64,000 bases of DNA, taken from assembly GCF_002077695.1 (NCBI RefSeq), contig NZ_MWUE01000019.1, forward strand, positions 95,217 through 159,216, in the 5' to 3' direction. This document shows positions 63,296-64,000 of this stretch, in pieces (within the stretch, counting starts at the first letter, position 1; every line of letters begins with the position of its first letter). The stretch comes from Pantoea latae (GTDB taxonomy: Bacteria; Pseudomonadota; Gammaproteobacteria; Enterobacterales; Enterobacteriaceae). The notes beneath the pieces are model-generated. The model saw nothing but the letters and a program-made list of their open reading frames with translations, did not search any database and was not told the DNA's origin. Both the position numbers and the translations under genes were made by a program.

Positions 63296-63454
63296 ATGGA
63301 TTTATTACGCATTATTATCGCGATTATTCTGCCGCCGCTGGGCGTTTTTATGCAGGTGGGCTTTGGCGGCGCCTTCTGGCTCAATATCTTGCTGACGCTG
63401 TGCGGCTATATCCCCGGCATCATTCATGCGGTATGGGTGATTGCGCGTCGCTGA
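63296..63454 (+). CDS. yqaE: YqaE/Pmp3 family small membrane protein (52 aa)
   Basis: Predicted 52-residue membrane peptide with two hydrophobic helices. The family motif is IAIILPPLGVFMQVGFG (about 8-24), then FWLNILLTLCGYIPGIIHAVWVI (about 27-49). ATG 63296 lies behind AAGGAGAGA. Pmp3 proteins affect membrane potential and salt tolerance in fungi and plants, and the bacterial members are stress-linked. It may be a paralogue of the E. coli gene, which is located elsewhere. Confidence 0.9.
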   Translation: MDLLRIIIAIILPPLGVFMQVGFGGAFWLNILLTLCGYIPGIIHAVWVIARR

Positions 63455-63508
63455 GTCCTGGCTCTTCGTTTACACTGATGCGCAGGAAAATCATCAGGAG
63501 CAACGCGC

Positions 63509-63703
63509 ATGAAGGTCAATGACCGCGTCACCGTAAAGACCGATGGCGGCCCGCGCCGCCTCGGCACCATCCTCGCCGTCGAGCCGTTTAATGAAGGAGT
63601 CATGTATCTGGTGGCGCTGGAGGATTATCCGCTGGGCATCTGGTTTTTCAATGAGGGCGACCATCCGGAAGGGGTGTTTGTCGAGCCGTATCACGAGACC
63701 TGA
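63509..63703 (+). CDS. dsrB: DsrB protein (64 aa)
   Basis: Predicted 64-residue cytoplasmic protein almost identical in its core to E. coli DsrB ([19 protein letters not shown] at the start, then [19 protein letters not shown]). Start behind CAGGAG. DsrB is a sigma-S-influenced protein of unknown function lying near dsrA and rcsA in E. coli. rcsA is not seen in this window and might lie beyond its right edge. Confidence 0.93.
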   Translation: MKVNDRVTVKTDGGPRRLGTILAVEPFNEGVMYLVALEDYPLGIWFFNEGDHPEGVFVEPYHET

Positions 63704-63752
63704 GCGCTGCACAAAAATAACAGGAGCCGTTAAGGCTTAATGCTTGTTAGTT

Positions 63753-63785
63753 AAGGCTGCTATTTTCTTAAAATGGCGGCCTTTT
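63753..63785 (+). terminator. Intrinsic terminator after dsrB
   Basis: AAGGCTGCTATTTT and AAAATGGCGGCCTT form a 14-bp stem with two G-U pairs and a 3-base loop, followed by a short T-run (63782-63785). Confidence 0.7.
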
Positions 63786-63895
63786 CATTTATGAGTATGA
63801 GCATGCTGGTGCGGGCCACTGCACCTCCTCTGCTGCCGGGCCGTCCTCGCGCCGCTTCGCGGTGCCTTCGGCTGCAACGCCGTGCCGGACGGACC

Positions 63896-63952
63896 GTTCG
63901 GGTACGGCCATCCAGGCCTACCCGAACTGCCGGTCGCATCCCTGCGACCGGC
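63896..63952. repeat. Twin-hairpin intergenic element
   Basis: Two adjacent perfect hairpins: GTTCGGGTA/TACCCGAAC (63896-63927, with inner GGCC-atcca-GGCC) and GCCGGTCGC-atccct-GCGACCGGC (63929-63952). The surrounding GC-rich stretch (about 63810-63990) is also full of short inverted repeats and shows no supported gene. The CATCCCTG loop is shared with the phnD-phnE element, suggesting one family of REP-like repeats. Confidence 0.5.
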
Positions 63953-64000
63953 TCCTGGCACAACGTTTCCGCCTCAGCGCTGCGAATAGCCCTCTACAGC

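Noticed and set aside
63760..63963. 67-codon minus-strand frame at the right end
   Set aside because: It lies in a hairpin-rich repeat, runs across the dsrB terminator and has an Arg-rich composition typical of a chance frame in GC-rich DNA.

Overview
The window reads as chromosomal DNA of a GC-rich member of the Enterobacterales, most likely of the Erwiniaceae (Pantoea, Mixta or Erwinia type). The evidence is gene content and synteny with Escherichia coli: amn, yeeO, tRNA-Asn and mtfA, then yedJ, dcm, vsr, yedI, yodC, dgcQ, yedP, yodD and dsrB lie in an order recognisable from E. coli, but with gains (gpgS, a liv-type operon, a protease-nuclease fusion gene) and losses (yedA, and rcsA within the window). 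No insertion sequence, integrase, CRISPR array or intact prophage was seen. The genus is an inference.

Positions 1-14.3 kb are accessory metabolism. A truncated peptide-type ABC ATPase is followed by a tight set (GNAT, D-2-hydroxyacid dehydrogenase, M20 amidohydrolase) and by a GabT-type aminotransferase with an Lrp/AsnC regulator; this looks like a route for an acylated or amide-linked amino compound. A more AT-rich stretch (5.75-6.98 kb) carries small orphan genes, one apparently split by an in-frame TAG. Next come a GNAT, a HyuA/HyuB-type hydantoinase/oxoprolinase pair, a pyruvate-oxidase-like ThDP enzyme and a short-chain dehydrogenase.

Positions 14.3-28.1 kb hold a GGDEF-EAL protein and a complete C-P lyase system: phnFGHIJKLMNP, then phnCD and two phnE-type permeases. 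PhoB-box-like repeats lie before phnF and before phnC. A roughly 107-bp palindromic element sits between phnD and phnE.

Positions 28.1-35.1 kb hold a sugar-type ABC transporter flanked by a hybrid histidine kinase and an OmpR-type regulator, probably a sensing and uptake unit. A purine permease with a PurR-like operator follows, then a heptad-repeat coiled-coil protein with a C-terminal membrane anchor.

Positions 37.8-49.7 kb hold amn, a five-gene branched-chain amino acid type ABC transporter, a YeeO-like MATE exporter, a 600-residue trypsin-like protease/NUC1 nuclease fusion, a YghA-like oxidoreductase and tRNA-Asn.

Positions 49.7-64 kb hold mtfA, a phage-type ASCH-like gene, yedJ, an Arc-like protein, a chemoreceptor-like protein, dcm and vsr (divergent here), yedI, yodC, the diguanylate cyclase dgcQ, a gpgS-yedP pair predicted to make glucosylglycerate, a candidate DsrA small RNA, yodD, a Pmp3/YqaE peptide and dsrB. 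The window ends in a hairpin-rich repeat.
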